Source: Calothrix sp. PCC 7716
GTDB lineage: Bacteria > Cyanobacteriota > Cyanobacteriia > Cyanobacteriales > Nostocaceae
Assembly (NCBI RefSeq): GCF_019977735.1
Contig: NZ_AP025018.1
Span: 1,364,001-1,428,000, forward strand
Length of the DNA: 64,000 bases
Direction: 5' to 3'
Shown here: positions 62,423-64,000 of the stretch, one piece after another
Layout of the letters: each line of letters starts with the position of its first letter
Numbering within the stretch: position 1 is the first letter of the stretch
Program-made: the position numbers and the translations under genes
Notes under the pieces: generated by a model
The model's database searches: none
Told to the model about the DNA's origin: nothing
Seen by the model: only the letters and a program-made list of their open reading frames with translations

Positions 62423-64000
62423 ATGCCCCTTGAAACCATGCCATCCTTAAACCTGGCGATAGCCCGTCTAGTTCATGCTGGCACCAACAATTTCGCTATT
62501 TGGGTGGTGCGCGCTCCTTACTCTAGTGGGCACGTTTTTCACGATTGCGTTTGGACACCCAACCTGACACAAGTATGGCAGGAATGGCAACAATTGTTTG
62601 CAGGTCACAGCAACCTCGATGTATCTCCCAACGCCAGCGAATCTGATAAAATTCAATCGAATTACTCCTTACCAATAGAATTACCCCAACCTGCCACAGG
62701 ACAACCAACTAACTACGCTGGGCGCCTAATGCAGTACTTTGGTAACTGTTTATGGCAATGGGTATTCGATGGACCAATTTTAAATAGCCTAGAACACAGT
62801 CGAGGAATTGCAGCAGGACAAGAAAAAAGTCTCCGTCTGCGTTTAGAAATACGCGACCCTTATTTGGTATCGGTACCTTGGGAAATTATGCAGCGTCCCG
62901 GTCAAGCTGCAATTTCTCTCAGTCAAAACGTCATATTTAGCCGTACCACCAGCGACGTTGACAAATTACCATCTTTACGTAGCGATGCTGGCTTAAATGT
63001 ATTGCTTGTACTTGGTGATGACGAAAATCTCCAACTCGAAGCTGAAGCTGAACTATTAAAGCGAACCTTAACACAAGGTACTGCAAGTGGTAGCAACTCA
63101 CGTGGTTACGCTCCATGTATTGTTACTAAACTAATTCGTCCTACCCCTGAAGAATTAATCGCAGCATTAGAAACGCGGGCATATAACGTGTTTTTTTATG
63201 CTGGTCATGGCTTGCGTGGACCAGATGGGGGCATATTAAATTTACACCCCAAAGCCACACTCAACGGCATTGAGTTGGCCCAGGTATTAACGCGCACAGG
63301 TGTAAAATTAGCTGTTTTTAATTCGTGTTGGGGCGCCCAACCTTTGGCAGTTAATCATCAACCAATACCTTACAGTAGCTTGGCAGAAGTATTAATACGA
63401 CATGGCGTACCAGCAGTACTGGGAATGCGCGATGTCATTGCCGACCGTGAAAGTCTTAGCTTTATTCAAGCTTTCTCAGAAGCACTGCGCTCACGTCGAG
63501 CTATTGATGAAGCAGTAGCCGATGCTAGGCAAAAACTACTATCTTTATATAAATTTAACCAACCTGGTTGGACACTACCCGTTCTTTATTTACATCCAGA
63601 GTTTGACGGGCAATTAATTCGCAGCTTAGACGAGAGCATTACCGAATTACCGACTTCTCTACCAGAATTTAGAAAAACATTCCCTGCTGCTTCACTGCGA
63701 CTACTTCATGATGGAACAAAACAACTACTTCCAACTCCCATCACTCGTATTGGTCGCACCACAGACAACAACATCATCATTCCCGATTTATCAGTTTCTA
63801 GGCAACATGCTCAAATTATTTGTCGAGATAGTTTTATTGACACAAAGTTAGAGCAAAGCTACTACTTACGTGATGATTCAACAGCAGGCACTTTAATATA
63901 TCAGTCTGGAGCATGGCAACGAATTCATCATGAAGAAGTACCACTAAGGTCAGGAACGCAATTAAAATTTGGTAGTAGCCGTGGTGACATTTGGGAGTTT
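62423..64000 (+). CDS. CHAT-domain protein with FHA domain (3' partial)
   Basis: The frame is open from the ATG at 62423 (MPLETMPSLNLAIARLVHAG; a second ATG at 62438 is equally possible) to the window end, 526 residues. The caspase-like CHAT domain covers about 60-400: the catalytic His is in NVFFYAGHGLRGPDGGIL and the Cys in LAVFNSCWGAQPLAVNHQ, and VPAVLGMRDVIADRESLSFI matches the fold. From about residue 430 an FHA phosphopeptide-binding domain follows (PITRIGRTTDNNIIIPDLSV with GR, SRQHAQI, then LRSGTQLKFGSSRG). Both CHAT catalytic residues are intact. The C-terminus is outside the window. Confidence 0.88.
   Translation, partial: MPLETMPSLNLAIARLVHAGTNNFAIWVVRAPYSSGHVFHDCVWTPNLTQVWQEWQQLFAGHSNLDVSPNASESDKIQSNYSLPIELPQPATGQPTNYAGRLMQYFGNCLWQWVFDGPILNSLEHSRGIAAGQEKSLRLRLEIRDPYLVSVPWEIMQRPGQAAISLSQNVIFSRTTSDVDKLPSLRSDAGLNVLLVLGDDENLQLEAEAELLKRTLTQGTASGSNSRGYAPCIVTKLIRPTPEELIAALETRAYNVFFYAGHGLRGPDGGILNLHPKATLNGIELAQVLTRTGVKLAVFNSCWGAQPLAVNHQPIPYSSLAEVLIRHGVPAVLGMRDVIADRESLSFIQAFSEALRSRRAIDEAVADARQKLLSLYKFNQPGWTLPVLYLHPEFDGQLIRSLDESITELPTSLPEFRKTFPAASLRLLHDGTKQLLPTPITRIGRTTDNNIIIPDLSVSRQHAQIICRDSFIDTKLEQSYYLRDDSTAGTLIYQSGAWQRIHHEEVPLRSGTQLKFGSSRGDIWEF

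Larger units (their letters stand above)
1..64000. repeat. GGCGCC hexamer, about 119 copies across the window
   Basis: I counted about 119 GGCGCC sites by hand, in coding and noncoding DNA (examples near 493, 1674, 5166, 17041, 21362, 27473, 31489, 39823, 50591, 59067, 63330). With about 40 % GC roughly four would be expected by chance. The usual cyanobacterial HIP1 octamer GCGATCGC was not seen. Flanking bases vary, so the conserved unit is the hexamer only. Confidence 0.85.

Overview
The window is chromosomal DNA of a filamentous, probably heterocyst-forming cyanobacterium (Nostocales type). The support is a complete C-phycocyanin operon (cpcB-A, two rod linkers, cpcD-E-F), ndhM, the carboxysome shell protein CcmP, a COP23 protein, a XisH/XisI pair, and the families of short tandem and palindromic repeats usual in such genomes. 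Base composition looks AT-rich (about 40 % GC by eye). The usual cyanobacterial HIP1 octamer GCGATCGC was not seen. Instead the hexamer GGCGCC occurs about 119 times by hand count, roughly every 540 bases, inside and between genes, including inside an insertion sequence.

Layout. 1-12.8 kb: 3' part of a nucleotidyltransferase/phosphomannomutase-like fusion, ATP sulfurylase (sat), a caspase-fold protein lacking its catalytic dyad, mtnP, a PAS-GGDEF-EAL protein, a pentapeptide-repeat protein, ccmP, a DUF1003 membrane protein and a COP23 protein. 12.9-16.6 kb: a surface-modification region with one broken and one intact acyltransferase-3 gene and a hexapeptide acetyltransferase, plus over 1 kb of AT-rich noncoding DNA. 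16.7-21.4 kb: an EF-G paralogue, a bacterial OGFr-domain protein, and an IS630-family element with a -1 frameshift transposase sitting between two truncated genes. 21.5-29 kb: a leucine-rich-repeat-variant protein, a methyltransferase, and a two-gene unit of an atypical heavy-metal-type P-type ATPase and a carotenoid-desaturase-like FAD enzyme. 29-38.5 kb: a small antitoxin-like ORF with xisH-xisI, a CAP-domain protein, aspC behind a six-codon leader ORF, a glycosyltransferase-TPR protein, a response regulator next to a PsbP-like remnant, two stress proteins (CsbD, GlsB/YeaQ), a DCC-family oxidoreductase and an adenosine deaminase.

38.7-46 kb is the phycobilisome block. A CpcS/CpeS-type bilin lyase precedes cpcB-cpcA; a strong multi-stem hairpin follows cpcA; then come two rod linkers, cpcD, and cpcE overlapping cpcD. 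A heptamer-repeat array separates cpcE from cpcF. The genes supply subunits, linkers and both lyase subunits for one phycocyanin rod type. 46-64 kb: recJ, which carries a 30-base perfect palindrome as ten in-frame codons; a large hybrid histidine kinase; a YdcF-family protein; a C-terminal processing protease; a family-2 glycosyltransferase; a Ycf29-like regulator; ndhM; a phytase-type esterase-like secreted protein; a zinc-ribbon PP2C phosphatase; and, running off the window end, a CHAT-FHA protein.

No rRNA, tRNA, CRISPR array or prophage was recognised. The best leads for something new are the GGCGCC signature, the repeat-derived peptide in RecJ, the three-gene small ORF-XisH-XisI unit, the P-type ATPase/desaturase pair and the PP2C/CHAT-FHA pair.
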